Positions 46,415-58,929 of a DNA stretch of 64,000 nucleotides are shown here, piece by piece. Position 1 is the first letter of the stretch. Each line of letters begins with the position of its first letter. The DNA comes from Artemia franciscana. Taxonomy: Eukaryota > Arthropoda > Branchiopoda > Anostraca > Artemiidae. The stretch spans positions 53,519,968 through 53,583,967 of the forward strand of contig NC_088867.1 of the NCBI RefSeq assembly GCF_032884065.1, in the 5' to 3' direction. The notes beneath the pieces were generated by a model. It had not been told where the DNA came from and searched no databases. It worked only from the letters and a program-made list of their open reading frames with translations. The translations under genes and the position numbers were made by a program.

Positions 46415-48110
46415 CTATCGGTTTACAGGTGGGAAGGGGGCTATTGATGATGGACTTATAGTTGCTGGTGAAGTTTCGGCTTCCAGGCTGTCCTCTACAT
46501 AGTCAGCGAAGTCTGGTGATAGAGGATGCTTGTTTAGCGTTTTTATGTGTCGCCTGTTGCGTCGGTAAGTTCCTCCCTCGGTTGTTTCAGTTATGTACGA
46601 TCTTGGTTCTTCATCTATTCTTTTAACGATTCTGGCTTGCAAAAGTTTCCCACGAATTTGAGCTCGGACCGGTTGACAGATTCACAAAGGCTTTAGTTCT
46701 TCAGGGAGGCTCAGCCGCGACAGGGCATCGGCAACGGGAATCGCCTTGCCGGGGCAAAATGCTATTATGAGATCGTATGGTTGAATCCTTAGGAGCATCC
46801 TCTGTAGTATTGATGATGACTTTGATAATGGGCGATATACGACTACTTGCAGGGGCTTGTGGTCAGAGACGACCGTGAATTTTTGACCGTAGTGATATTG
46901 GTGGAAATGTACGCAGCCAAAGAGGATAGCAGAAAGTTCCTTGTCTATTTGCGAGTAGTTTTGATCGGTGGAGTTTAGTGAACGGGATGCAAAGGAGATT
47001 GGCTTTCCATTTCGGCTGATGGTGGTACCGAGGCCAAACTTTGAGGCGTCGACTTGTAGCTCTACATTACCTGCTGTTGGATCAAAAAATGCTAATGAGC
47101 TATAAATGGATTCTTTGATATTAGTGAATGATGTTATGTGCTGTTGTTCCCACTTGTCACTGTTTTACTAGGTCACTCAGTGGCTGATTTAGTGATAATT
47201 GATTGGGGATATACCTTGCAAGGTATTTCATCATTCGTAATATTGTCTGAAGTTCATCTTTTATATAAGGGGTTCGCATATCACACAACGCTCGGACCTT
47301 TTGTGGGTCTGGGTGGATTCCGTTTTCTGACCTCACATGCCCGAAATACAGTATGCTATTGCACTAGAACACGTATTTTGGGAGGTTTAGTTTGGCTCGT
47401 TTTTCACAAGCTCTTATTAGAGCACTGCGAACATTCGCAACATGTTCCTCAGTGGCTTTTAATAGGATGGTAATCTTGTCGACAATAACATAGATGCCTT
47501 AGATGCCTTTGAACGCTTCTTCCATGCGGCGTTGGAATTCGACCTGAGCTGAGCTTATAACGTCCATATGGTGTGTCGAAGGTCGTTAGCTGATATTATC
47601 CTACATCTAGGACCAGAGACCAATAACCGTGACGAGCGTCTAATTTTGTGAAGAACTTTGCCCTGACGTGTCAAAGTATTGCTTCATCGAATGTTGCTAA
47701 GGGATGATGTGGCCTTTTGATAGCCTTGTTCAGGTCATGTGGTTCAGTGCACGCTCAAAGGCTTTTGTCAGGCTTTTTAATTACAATCACGGCGTTTACC
47801 CAATCTGTGGACTGGAGTACCATCTCGATTACTCCAAGCTCTTCCATCCTATTGATTTCCTTTTTCAATTTATCTTGGAGGGAAATGGGGATTCGTCTAG
47901 CTGGTACAGCTTTGTGTTCAGCTCCTTCTTTAAGTGCGATGTGGCATTCTCCTTTGAGCTGTCTGATACCTGTCTGATAATATGTCTTTGAATTCTTCTG
48001 TGAATAGGTCTGGTTTCAGGACTTTTGAATTTTCTACTGTCAGGATCAGCTTGAGGAGTTGAAGCTTGCGACTGGATTCAAAGCGGTTACTACGGTTTTT
48101 TTTAGGACAA
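46415..48110 (-). mobile_element. Second Ty3/gypsy-type LTR retrotransposon fossil, broken
   Basis: Minus-strand peptides give RT-type sequence (about 48000-47150), RNase H (about 47100-46690, with ISFASRSLN, YSQIDKELSAILFG, FTVVSDHKPL and ADALSRLS) and a C-terminal pol tail (46642-46415, with RNRRHIKTLNKH). The RNase H text is the clearest part. No LTRs or gag were recognised. It is broken, with many breaks, and looks old. It lies antisense inside intron 1 of the receptor gene and belongs to a different gypsy lineage from the fossil at 32.6-37.2 kb, judging by the peptide text. Confidence 0.82.
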
Positions 48111-48179
48111 GTAGAGAACAAATAGATTTGCAGCACCAGTTTACTTATTAAGGTAGGACAATAGACCGTTTAGATACAT

Positions 48180-49080
48180 TTCAGTGCCTAAGCTGTAGGC
48201 TATCGTCAGATGGGAAGTGGAAGAAACATCTTAAGATAGTAGAAAGTTAGGGAAATAGACTACTAGGAATGTTAAGCAAAGTAGCATTGACGAAATTAGG
48301 TATGTAGGATTGCTAAAGCATATCCTTAGTGACAGGATTAGATCGGTTTTGGATTATGGGGACTTTTGAGGGTTCGTTATGGGGGTAAACTTAGAAAGAA
48401 TCTAGTTGAAGGTTTTTAAGCGTACCTTAGGCCTTCATAATAAGTTTAATGGGTCAGTAAAGATTAGATATAAGAATAAAGTGTATGAGACATAGAAGGC
48501 TAGTTAGTATGGTTAAATACTGGGAAAGGGTGTGATCGATAGAATATATAATAGGTTAGTTAAACCAGCATTTTTAACGATGTTTCAGGATAGGAGGTAG
48601 AAATCGTGGTGAAATCAAGTGAAGAATATATTAGATCATTCAAGGCTAGGTAATTATTAAAATGAGGGAAAGGGGATAGGGGGATGGTGGGAACTTTATC
48701 TAGGTTAGTTGTGTCTAGGTTATCTAGGTCAGTTGTATCTAGGTTAGTTGCTATTAAGCTAGAGTCTCAAAAAGCTCAGGTTTGACAAGCTGAAAAGCCT
48801 GCCTCGTCGATATTCTGAGAGAGCAGGAGGGAGGCTATTAGCGGAGGTCAAGGAGAATTGGGGCGAAGAAATTTCTCTAAAAAAGGGATTAAGTCAGGAA
48901 GATTTAATATGACTAATGTTTCTAAGGGGGAATTGCATGCCCCTTGGAGAATGGAGGACATATTTAAGGAGGGCTAGATCCAGGGATGGCTCTTGTAGGT
49001 CCCCTACACGTAGAGAGATGGATGAGTTTCTTCGTCATTTTTTAGGGAATTATAAGGAACTGATGGAATTGTAGCGGTTG
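48180..49080 (+). mobile_element. Decayed LINE 3' end
   Basis: Broken plus-strand peptides resemble the C-terminal end of LINE ORF2 proteins: IRSVLDYGDF near 48335, VFKRTLGLHNKFNG near 48415-48455 and MVKYWERV near 48508. A tail with MTNVSKGELHAPWRME near 48908-48955 may belong to the same protein. Stops are frequent. No RT core is seen. Confidence 0.5.
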
Positions 49081-49482
49081 GGAGGTTGGGGGGGGGAGAG
49101 ATTGGATTTTGAAAATTTTGAAAAGTAGGTGTTATTTAGATATAAATAATATTGGAAGGATCGTCTAGGTAAATATGAGATATCGCGAATATTTTCTTGA
49201 ATTATCAGTTATATTGTTTTGTCAGTTTAAGTTTTGTTGTTGTATTTTTGTTTCACTTGTGTGTTGTGAGTCACCATAGCCCAATACGGCTTTTGTTTGA
49301 ATAATTCTATGTATTATCAGTGTATTATTCTTTGTGTTTTTTTCCCTTTTGTTTGCCGATGTTCTGACAAATAAAAATCTCACAGGTCTAAAAAAAAATT
49401 TTCAGTATGCTTAAAAAACAATAAATTTTAAGTCTTCATAAGGCAGTGTGTTCCTTAGCCTTCCTATTGTTTTTAACTAAAT

Positions 49483-49728
49483 TCGAAAAAATATGAGGTG
49501 GTTTGCTCCCTTCTTAATACCTCGTTCTTTATGCTAAAGTTTTTCTAGACTTTAAAAAAAGCTTGTTATTCTAATTAAATCCTTTGTGCAGTGAGGTTAT
49601 TCTTAAATAATTGTAACAAAAAGTTAAACTTTAGTGTAAAGGGTATAGAGAAGGGGGCAATCCGCTCATATTTGTAATAGTTTCTGTTCGTCTTAAGTTT
49701 TAATATTGCTCCATACTTACGGTTGATT
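49483..49728. repeat. Family A foldback palindrome, isolated
   Basis: Left arm: ATGAGGTGGTTTGCTCC, then AATACCTCGTTCTTTATGCT. Right arm: CTTTAGTGTAAAGGGTATAG through AATATTGCTCCATACTTACG. The rest of the family A copy is absent, and a TA tract follows at once. Confidence 0.8.
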
Positions 49729-49735
49729 AAAACTT

Positions 49736-49969
<234 letters not shown>

Positions 49970-50466
49970 GGAACTCTATGAATGTCATAGAGCAGATGTC
50001 AAAGTAGGTTTTTGGAGAGTAGAGATCAAAAAAGTCAATGAAGTGTGTTTAAGATGGTTTGTGTTTCGTGTTTTATTTTTCTCTCCCTCTTAATGTAAGC
50101 GCCTATATTTCATTATAGAGGTTGATTGCAGTCAGTGGGTTTCGTCTAAAAGGGACGAATTTTATGCATAATTGGGCAAATATGCCTTGTTTTAGCTCAC
50201 TATTTGGAGACTGAATTGAAGCTTTCGGAAGATTTTTTCTTTTTTTGAGGGTGAGGGGGGCTTGAATTTTGGGGAAGGTAAAATTCTATTTTCCTGTGAT
50301 CCTCAAATAATAGCATCAAACTACAATTTTTTCCTATATAAAACATTCCGACCTGATAAACAAAGTATTAGACTAGCTATCAGACTCTGGTACAATTCAT
50401 AATCTAAATTAATTCATAATCTTTAGATAACTTCGAAGACCACACTGCCTTTCCAAGACGAAAGTA

Positions 50467-50678
50467 AAACAGTTCAAAATAGGGATGAAACCTTTTTATT
50501 GACAGTGAGCAGATATAAAATTTAACTGGATATTTCGAACACATATAAGTGTTCATCATCAGCAGTAAAGTATAAGTAGAACACTTATATGTGTTCGAAA
50601 TATTCAGTTAAATTTTATATCTGTTCACTGTGAATAAAAAGGTTTCATCCCTATTTTGAACTGTTTTACTTTAATTCA
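50467..50678. repeat. Near-perfect palindrome with hammerhead-like core (Penelope-like element ends)
   Basis: Arms of about 95 bp run from GTAAAACAGTTCAAAATAGG at left to its complement near 50670. On the minus strand, 50562-50533 reads CTGATGA, then a stem TGAACAC/GTGTTC with a TTATAT loop, then GAAATATCC. That matches the conserved CUGANGA-stem II-GAAA core of hammerhead motifs known from the terminal repeats of Penelope-like elements. The plus-strand arm has lost the CTGATGA part (it reads GTAGAACAC). Likely two fused inverted element ends with no coding body. Confidence 0.65.
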
Positions 50679-50794
50679 TAATCACTAAATTACTATAATA
50701 ATCCGGTATTATAAATTAAATAATTATAATTGACAAGTCAATGACTATTATTAACAATCAATGGACCCACATTGACTTACCATTTACTTCCTCA

Positions 50795-51138
50795 GTGGCA
50801 CAAGGCGTCGATGATGAGCCCTCAATAGTATCGTAGGTCCTTAAAAAAAACTTTTTTGGATGCTGACCAATGATCTGCGTTTCTCAGGTACTGATCTCCT
50901 AATTCTCTGCCTTCAGCTGAGAGTGCTATGAGGGGTTGGGGAAAAATCATCTGACACTTCCCTTGTTTACCCCCATATTTTCTCCTGGTACCTGTTTAGA
51001 ACTGGGTCGACTCTGGCCGAGCTTGCAGAGTTACACCATTGGTCCTTGCTACAAACCAAATAACCAGTTACACCAGGACACGAACCCCAGTTTTCAGGAT
51101 TTCAAGTTCAGTGCGCTAACCACTCAGCTAGGGCGGCT
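50795..51138 (-). mobile_element. tRNA-derived SINE
   Basis: On the minus strand from 51138 the sequence starts like a tRNA: a box A (TAGCTGAGTGGTTAGCGC at 51130-51113) and a box B (GGGGTTCGTGTCC at 51088-51076) in correct spacing, with a CTTGAAATC anticodon-arm-like segment as in tRNA-Ser(UGA). A non-tRNA body of about 270 bp follows, with an A-rich end near 50840. A pol III promoter of this kind, followed by an unrelated body, is the SINE design. The exact 3' end is uncertain. Confidence 0.65.
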
Positions 51139-51496
51139 CAAATGCTTTGCAGCATAAAAATAATCATGTTTTGGGACTACACCAGTGTAGGTGGCATGTC
51201 TGCCTCGATCAGAAGCACTTTGAAGCTTTGGCTTTGCTCGTCGCTTTCTGTTCTCTTTTGCTATTGTAGAAGCATGTTGAGCAATCTGATCACTGATAAG
51301 CAAGTTATATTACCTAAATAACGCCACTTCCTCGGTTTGTTCACATTAGACACACCTGTAGGGTTCATTATTTTACAAAGCTTCATGCAAAAAACGTTTT
51401 GTTTTTAATTTGTTTTTTTCTTAAACTTCGTGAGAGTATATTATTTTCTTAATGGATCCACTTGAAAATAGAATAGAAACTAGAATATTTTTATAG

Positions 51497-51655
51497 GCAC
51501 GAGAACCTCTTCGCATAATACATGAACTTGACTTAACAAAGTACGACAGTGCAGTCCAAATGCAGCTGTTGATGTTTTGTAATCAGATTTCAAGCAGGCA
51601 GCTGCATCCTACAGCAGCTGGTTTTTTTAATTTAAGCAAGCAAATGGTCTGCACG
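51497..51655 (+). CDS. Gustatory receptor family chemoreceptor, exon 2
   Basis: A 159-bp exon is bounded by TATTTTTATAG and CACG|GTAAGATC, phase 0 at both ends, 53 codons. The peptide reads AREPLRIIHELDL, then VQMQLLMFCNQIS, then HPTAAGFFNLSKQ. This is the last intracellular loop and the start of helix 7 as conserved in arthropod gustatory receptors (L..F..Q....... TA.GFF.L). Junction with exon 1 reads GDRLAGK-AREPLR. The phase-0 intron positions around this exon are typical of the family. Confidence 0.87.
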
Positions 51656-52395
51656 GTAAGATCAATCAGTATTATAGTTGTTTTATACTGATTATTGTAT
51701 GTGTTATTTATTTTCGTGCCTTTTCTGCTTTTTATTAATATATTCAACTCAGAGATGATCCAGCCCGACTTTTGCCTATGCAAATCGTACTAAATGTCTT
51801 ACCTGTCAAACTTTATTGTATGCTCAGTTTTACTGTTTAAAGTTTATAGGACGGTTTTGATATTATCTGATGGCAATGAATCAACTTTACCCATGGCCAA
51901 AATCTGATCACCTCCTTCTAATGATATTCCTAACCTTCTAAATTTGAAATAACTGCTCCTTGGAACTTTGATGGAGGAGCACCTTAGGAAATAATAATTT
52001 ATATCAAAAGAGAGTTCCTAAACTTTATTTAACTTACTAGCCCATCCAAATGAGCCCATCCCATCCAAAGTTAAAAGTCATGATGAAACTGATGCAACGG
52101 TTATTGTAAATTGTGTGAAATGGATTATTTTCAAGTAATCAAAAACTTTCATGATAACGATGAGTTATCAAGACTCCAAAAAGTCTAGTTTGTCCTCGCT
52201 ACAAAACATCTTGTCGTCTGTATAAAAGTAAAGATACGTGATTACTGATGCTACAACGCTTTTCCGCGTAACGAATAACTGACTTTAGTTGTGCCTCGTG
52301 TATACACTCCTTTCCTGTTGCATAATCTTGCCCTCGGCGTGAAATTTAACTGTTGTCTTAACCTAGCTTTAGCTCCGATTTGTTCCTTTTTTCAG

Positions 52396-52455
52396 GTTGC
52401 ATCAATCCTTGCCACCTATGTCATCGTGCTGATGCAATTCAAGAGCAACGACTAG
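52396..52455 (+). CDS. Gustatory receptor family chemoreceptor, last exon
   Basis: Acceptor CCTTTTTTCAG is followed by 19 codons and TAG at 52453: VASILATYVIVLMQFKSND. TYVIVLMQF is the family signature TYhhhhhQF in helix 7, which is normally encoded, as here, by the last exon after a phase-0 intron. Intron 2 is 740 bp. The C-terminus is short, as is usual for the family. Confidence 0.9.
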   Translation, partial: VASILATYVIVLMQFKSND

Positions 52456-55400
52456 CACTACACAAAACAGACGATGAAATTCTATTTGATTTGTGGTGCT
52501 TATTGTACTAATATGATATGACCATAAATCTTTTATCTTTTAAACAAATAATAATTGTGTATATATACATATTTTTCTTTAAACACTAGGGTAACTTCTT
52601 CTGAAGCTTGGCACACTAGCATTTTTGGCATGAAATAAAAGCGGTCTAGATAGGTCAACACCCTAGGAAAATTCGTTTCCCCCTCCCAGCGCTGTTGACA
52701 TATTTTTCTAAAATCATTTACTGAATGAAATTAGAGGCCCAGCAAACGGAAAAAAATCTGTTAAAATCTTGAGTGACAGTTTGAAAACGTTAAGTAGATG
52801 TCAATCCCGCAATTAATATTCTTATACCTTGTTATCTGGATTTATTTTATCCTATTTGTTTCCAATTGACACGCAGCGAATGTTTAATGAGTTTAGTTGC
52901 CTTGAAGATTGAGAGAAAATGTTAACTGAAATTTAAGAATGACCTTAGCAAGCTATTTATTCATAAATATTGTTATTTTGGACTGAATTTTTAGTTAAGT
53001 AAGTTTGGTTTTCTTTTGTAACGTTCAGTTTTATTAATTCACGAATTGACACACCAAAAAAAAATATGCCGAAAAATTACGCAAAGAGCTTTTTTCTCGT
53101 GTGAATCAGGGTAGAGGATTACATATTTAGGGGTGAGAATTCTTTACCGGAAAGAATATGCCAGACATCTTTCTTTTTATGCTTCAAATTTCTTTCACCT
53201 AGCGAATCTCAGTCCGATGGAAATAAATCGTTGAAGTAGTATAATACGGTGTTTTAGCCTCTTAACAATTATGACCAATATGCTTTCAGTTAATTCATCT
53301 AGTTAAGTCTTACACATAAAATATTTTCAATATTTGCTAAAAAGAAATTATTCCCTGTTTTCATTTGGGGTTTTATGTCAAAAAACATAAATCGACCCAA
53401 TAACCCATTGGCTTATTTTTTACTGGGATATTTCTTCCCGTGGAAAATCCCCTTAGACACTTCTCCTCATTTTCTCTTTAAAATAACCTCTAGGGGTTAT
53501 GTTACCCTTAGTTACAAATTTTCTGATGTTTTTAACTATTCTGAGCAAAATTTGTACCTCGAAATGCTAATCAGTCGTCGTACGGGGTTACAAAGGGACC
53601 AGATATGAAAAAAAGGTTCCAGGACTTGGACTGGCTGCTCTCCAATCACTCTTGGCTTTAAAAAAGGTACTAGAGCTCTCAATTACTTATTGAATGAACA
53701 TCCTCCAAAGTTTCCTAGACCAAGAGCGGGGGTTGAAGAAGGAATAGTTCTCTTCTATGCGGAAGAACTTCTGCTCGTTTTAGGTTGTAATGTGGCTCTT
53801 TACTTTCCTTACATAAGAGTAGACTGCAAATATTCCTGGAAAGTAAGAGGGGATGCTGTTAAATTTTACCTCCTTCCTTTCTTTAGAACTGATTATTTAT
53901 TCATCTGAAGGCTTAATGAGAGTGAGAATGTTCTAGAGAACCTATTATCGTTCATAGTTGATGAGTTTTTATGTGTTGTTACTATAATTTTCAATGGTTC
54001 CTTGTTATTTTTCTTTATTTTATTTTTTTCATCTTTGTTTACCATTATTAATTTTCAGTGTTTGTTTATTATTTATGTTACATGTTTTCTTTTTGTTTAT
54101 TTTTTTCAATGTTTGTTTATTTTTATGAATTTGTAGTGTTTGTTTATTACCCAAATACGAGGAGCAACCATCTCTACCATATTTTCCCTATTCTACAAGA
54201 ATATCCGCCGCCCCTTTTTCGACCATTGCTTCTATCTTTATCTTTCCACGTCAGACTTGGAGATTCTTAAATTTTTATATTAACTAATAATGGGCTCTTG
54301 TAGGCACACTATGTATAACACTTATTTTACTAGGTAATCCTTGTAGTTGGACTGCCCTTATGTTTTCTAACGGATTTAAAGTTCTATTGTAATATACTTG
54401 TTTCCAATATACAACTAGCCATCATTATTACTTAGGTGGCGTAGAGCTTGAGATTGGTTTGGAATTTTAACCAGCTCTACTTCAGGTTCATTTGGAAGTG
54501 AGTGGTTTCAATGGTTGACTGCAGGAAGGGTGTGCAAAAGTATAAGAAGGCTGGCCCCCAGGCCCTCCTATGTGCTTCCTAGCTAAAGGGTCATGAAACG
54601 GAAATCAGCACTGCCGTTAGGGACTGTTAAGTCTAGTGTTGTATCCATTACCTTTTTATTTACCTCTCAAATACTCGCTCGTAAAGGCTGGAGCCCATAT
54701 GTTGGAGATATCAGGGCTAGAAATCAAGTAAGTCATTTAGTGATTTTGATGGTGTTGGTCAGTTATGAAGATTTCTGTTTTGAATTTTAGGTATTTTTGG
54801 GAGGACGCTTTTGGAAAATGGGGTTTTGCTCATACAGGAACTAGAGGCGTAAGTTTTTAAGGGCAGGAGTTGACTCTTCTTATCTCTGAAGGTAAATTAT
54901 ATGACGGTAAATTTAGTAAAATAGCTGATTTTTTTATTCGCAACTCTATAAAGATTTTGATGGCAACATACCCTTCGGACTCATTTCTATGTGAGAAAGC
55001 AGCACATATGTACTAGGGAAGTCTCAGGGATGGACTAGTTTTTTCTATTTGTGGGATCTTGGCATCCATAATCTTTTGGGTTTGTCATAACAGCATTCTG
55101 GGTACGGTTAGGCATAAGCCTACGTTAATATTCAAGTGTTTCTCTTATTAAGTAGATGTCTGAAAAATCGGTTTGAATTAGAAGAGAAAATGCTGAATAT
55201 GATTCAGATAAGGAAGGAAAAAATATAGTCTGTATTATCCTTCTGGAAAGGGTGAAGTTGTAGCATTCACGACTAAAAGGAATTGGAAAAACCTTTTACT
55301 TTCTATGGTTGATTGCCAATTGTATGGTTGAATGGATGAAAATATATTGCTGCTAAATAATTATTCAAATAGCAAGTGAAAGATTTGGGAATCATAAATA

Positions 55401-57130
55401 TTCACCAGTTAAGCTAGGAAGTGCATTGTCCAGAGACAGTGTAGAAAGCCACAGCTTCCCTGATCCAGAGCCAGAGAATTGTTGGAAAAGCTGTTGTGTA
55501 GCTTCAAATAAGATCATGTGTACAATGCGGCAACCATTCAACCGAAACTGCTGAGCGGTGAAGTGGTTTGTGTGAGTCCAACCCGAATTCAGGCACATTG
55601 AGAAGGGTGGAAAGACTCGCCAACCTAACGATCATTCTAGCGTACTAAAAGGCTCTAAGGTGTTGATGGAACTACATGTAGGACTTCAGTCTAGGCCACT
55701 TTTTATAAGGATATAAGCAACAAAAACGGCTGTCACTCTGGAAATTGCTAACAAATCGACTCAGAGACAGCAGTTACGGAGTTAGATACGGAAAGCCACA
55801 CGGATGTATGTAACTCACCACTGTTTGAATGTAGGGAGTTTCAGAAACCCAAAGAAAATATTATCATAATTATAAGACTAACAACGCAATTTACGATTGC
55901 CCTAAAGACAAAAAGTGTAAGAAATCATGCTACTTCATCAAAATGGGGTAATAGTCCGCTATACAAATAGTTTGCAGACCTATGGAAATTTAGTAGTAGA
56001 AGTAAAAACCTACTACATTTTCCCTGATATGAATGAAGAGATTATAAGTTATCACTTAGAGGAAAATTCAAGGCTGAAAAACAGAGGACTAAACGGGCTG
56101 TTAAAATACTGCTAAAGAAGAATAGATTTTTAATTAAAATGGAATAGTTGCGGGCATCGAGTCATGGCTAAATGTAGAAAGAAAGCCAAGAAAGATAGAC
56201 CAATTGAGTGAGAAGAAATACTGCTAAAAAAGAACAGAGGACGGCTGTAAGCTAAAATAGCAAATGATAGTACAGCAGTCAAAGGTAACCGAATTACAGA
56301 ACGTGGGCCCTAGGACACTTTGGTATCAGAGTTAACGAGTTGACTGATGAAGCAGCTTTCGAACAGAAAGCTTCCATTCCTGTCCCTTAGAGTTACTAAA
56401 AAGCTGTTGTAGGTGATGGATCCTTGAGAGGATAGAGAACCCCTTTTTTCTCACCATAGAACAGAGTTGGTGCAGAATTGTTGAATGTAAAAAATCAATG
56501 GAAGTAATCTCATCTCTAAACCTAATTAAACCTAAGTTTAATCTCACAGTGACTACCTATCTTCTTCGGCTTAAAAAGTCTGATCGTTTCGCTAAAATTT
56601 AAGAGGTGATTCCCAGATTTGCCGAAAATGTAAAATGTTAGGTGGCTTAAACAACAAGAAATAATCTAATAGAAGAATGCCAAGCCGGGGTCAGATATCG
56701 GCTCAAAACATCTTAGAAGGTGGATGTGAAGCAGGACAATGTCGCAGTAGAGGGTTAGGTCGTCAGTTAGCAAGATATGTAATAGGGTTGGGGAAACTTT
56801 GCCCCTAGTCACTGAAGTGTTGACTGGTTCTTTATCTCTTGCTCTCTCTTTTTTCTGGGAGGTGAAGCAACGGTTCCTCATGGTCTGAGCTTCAGTTTAA
56901 CTGATGTGTCCACCAAATTCATGTTAACTGAAGAGCGTTAACTGATAGAATTGTCAAAATATTCGAATATAACACAAGTTAGCTTGTTTTAGCTATTGAT
57001 ATTTGTAGTTTGGATAATTTTTCAAATTAATTCATACTTGTTTTTATCCAAAAATCATGTTATTTTTATATAATAAATGTCCAAACAGTTTTTCACATTT
57101 CCAGCTGAACAAACTTACATCCATGTCTAA
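52456..57130. other. Intergenic stretch, no gene supported
   Basis: AT-rich. Some frames look mildly protein-like (54593-54790 plus; 55598-55392, 56547-56332 and 56881-56666 minus), but none carries a motif or paired splice sites. 53690-53830 holds a phrase like the end of the family A arm (CTGCTCGTTTTAGGTTGTAA). A T-rich, TGTTTGTTTATT-repeating patch lies at 54030-54150. Confidence 0.4.
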
Positions 57131-57139
57131 TTAGTGCCT

Positions 57140-57880
57140 TTTGGTTTATTTCAATATCCCCTCAAGAATCCCTGAAAGCTTCAACTAGATACTATTAGCT
57201 TCTCTTGAGACATTGCAGGTACGCCCTTCTGACAACCGAGATGCATATATTATTTTAGATTGAGCTCAATATCCCTCTCAACATTCTTTAAAAATTACAA
57301 TTTAATACTGTTAACTGTTTCCCGAGCTATTGTACACACTTTTTATGTGCATAGTATATTTTGATTTAGTTCAACATTCCCCTGCCAGTTTCCACTTAAT
57401 AGCATTAGACGATATTGACATATCGGACATGTGCCCTTTTGACAACAGGGATTCGTATAGTTGTATTTTAATTTAAGTTCAACATCCCCGTCAATTTTCT
57501 CTGAAAATTTCATCATAGTACCCTTAACTATTTCGGAGATATTTCAAACATGCCGTTCTGACAACTAGAATGCATATTGTGTCTTTTGGTCAGTTTACAA
57601 TTCCAGTTGATATTTCTATTGCAGCCACACCCATTAATAACTGGGATGCACATAGCTCCTTTAAGTGCAATATCCCCCTCAACATTCTCGGAATGTTTCA
57701 ACTTGATAATCATCTCTAACTGTTCTTGAAACATTGAAGATGTGCCGTTTTGACAATCTAGATGTATATAGCGTATTCTGATTTAGTGAAATATCACCCT
57801 CAATATTCTCTAAAATTTTCAATTTAATAGCATTTGCCATTTAGGGGATATTGCAAATAAGGCTTTTTGACAACCTTGAT
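57140..57880. repeat. Diverged minisatellite, ~100-120-bp units
   Basis: A repeated phrase order (TCAATATCCCCCTCAACATT, TTTCAACTTAATA, GATATTGCA, then CCGTTTTGACAACC, then GATGCATATAG) begins near 57155, 57272, 57380, 57480, 57665 and 57785. Units are diverged and of uneven length. Related phrases occur at 59268-59420 and 60034-60170. Confidence 0.7.
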
Positions 57881-58925
57881 GGAAATTGACATTTTGAAAA
57901 GCAGAATTCCTCGCCTACCTAGTCTGAGGTAATACCATTTTACTGACTATCTGGGCATTTTTGTTGGTAAAACTACGTGAGCTGGTGAAAAAGCATAGAC
58001 AGTCAAACCCAAGACACAAGCAAAGAAAGTTGAACTTTTTTTTAGTCCACCTGTCTTAGTTTATAATTGCAAGTTCACTTGTATATAACATTCGAGGCAG
58101 ATAGGAGGCCCTTGTAGGCTTTGGATTGGACTCTTATTCCCCTTTGCAATTTCAGTCAACTTGGTCTTTAACTAACATTAAATTAACTTTTTTATTAGTC
58201 TAGCAAATGTTTAAATTTGTAAATTGAATCAATTGCCTTGCATGACGCTCATTGTAGAATGGCCCGTATTCTGACTTTAGATGCTTGTTTATCTCTGATT
58301 CTAGGCGAAATTATTGATCTCATGTTTCAATTCTAAATTCTTGGTTCAACCTGCCTAAGACCATAGGTAAGCGTCCCTTGTTCACATAAGCGTCCATTCC
58401 AGGCAATCAATTTTAAATTCTTGGGTCAACCTACCTGAGACTCTTGGCAGGCATTTAAATACATTTTCAGTATAAGTCCAACTTTCCAATATATTTGCCA
58501 CTATCCCAACGTACTATCCACTATAATTCCCAACTATCCATTATAATGAACAACTTATAATGGAAGAGTTCCTTTATAATGGAATTTTCCATTATAGTGG
58601 AAGAACTGAGCGTGAATAACCTGAAAGACTGCCACTAGCAAATATGTTGGATAATTTTCCAATTTATTTGCCCAACCGAGCGCGATGAACAGTGAATCCT
58701 CTGGTAGAAGCTCAATAGCTTCAATCTAGTTCGTCATTGTGGAGTGACATGAGAGGTGTAGCATAAGTGGGAGATAGTAACGACGGCAACGAGGGGGGGG
58801 GGAATTAATGCAAGCTTTTTCTTCTCACTCAATTGGACTATCTGTCTAGGATTTTTCTACAATTAGCCATGACATGATGCCCACAATTATTCCATTTTCT
58901 GAACCGTTCTGATTTACCCTAATAA
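57881..58925. other. Stretch without recognised gene
   Basis: It includes a short inverted motif at 58535-58615 (TTATAATGGAA against TTCCATTATA) and a local direct repeat at 58330-58450 (TTTTAAATTCTTGGGTCAAC and a variant). Nothing coding. Confidence 0.45.
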
Positions 58926-58929
58926 TTCT

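Noticed and set aside
54593-54790. 65-codon plus-strand frame with mildly protein-like text
   Set aside because: No recognised family, no splice partner.
56332-56881. Possible minus-strand RT-like phrase (RGKVSPTLLHILLTDDL)
   Set aside because: Only one weak block and no YxDD or other RT blocks around it.
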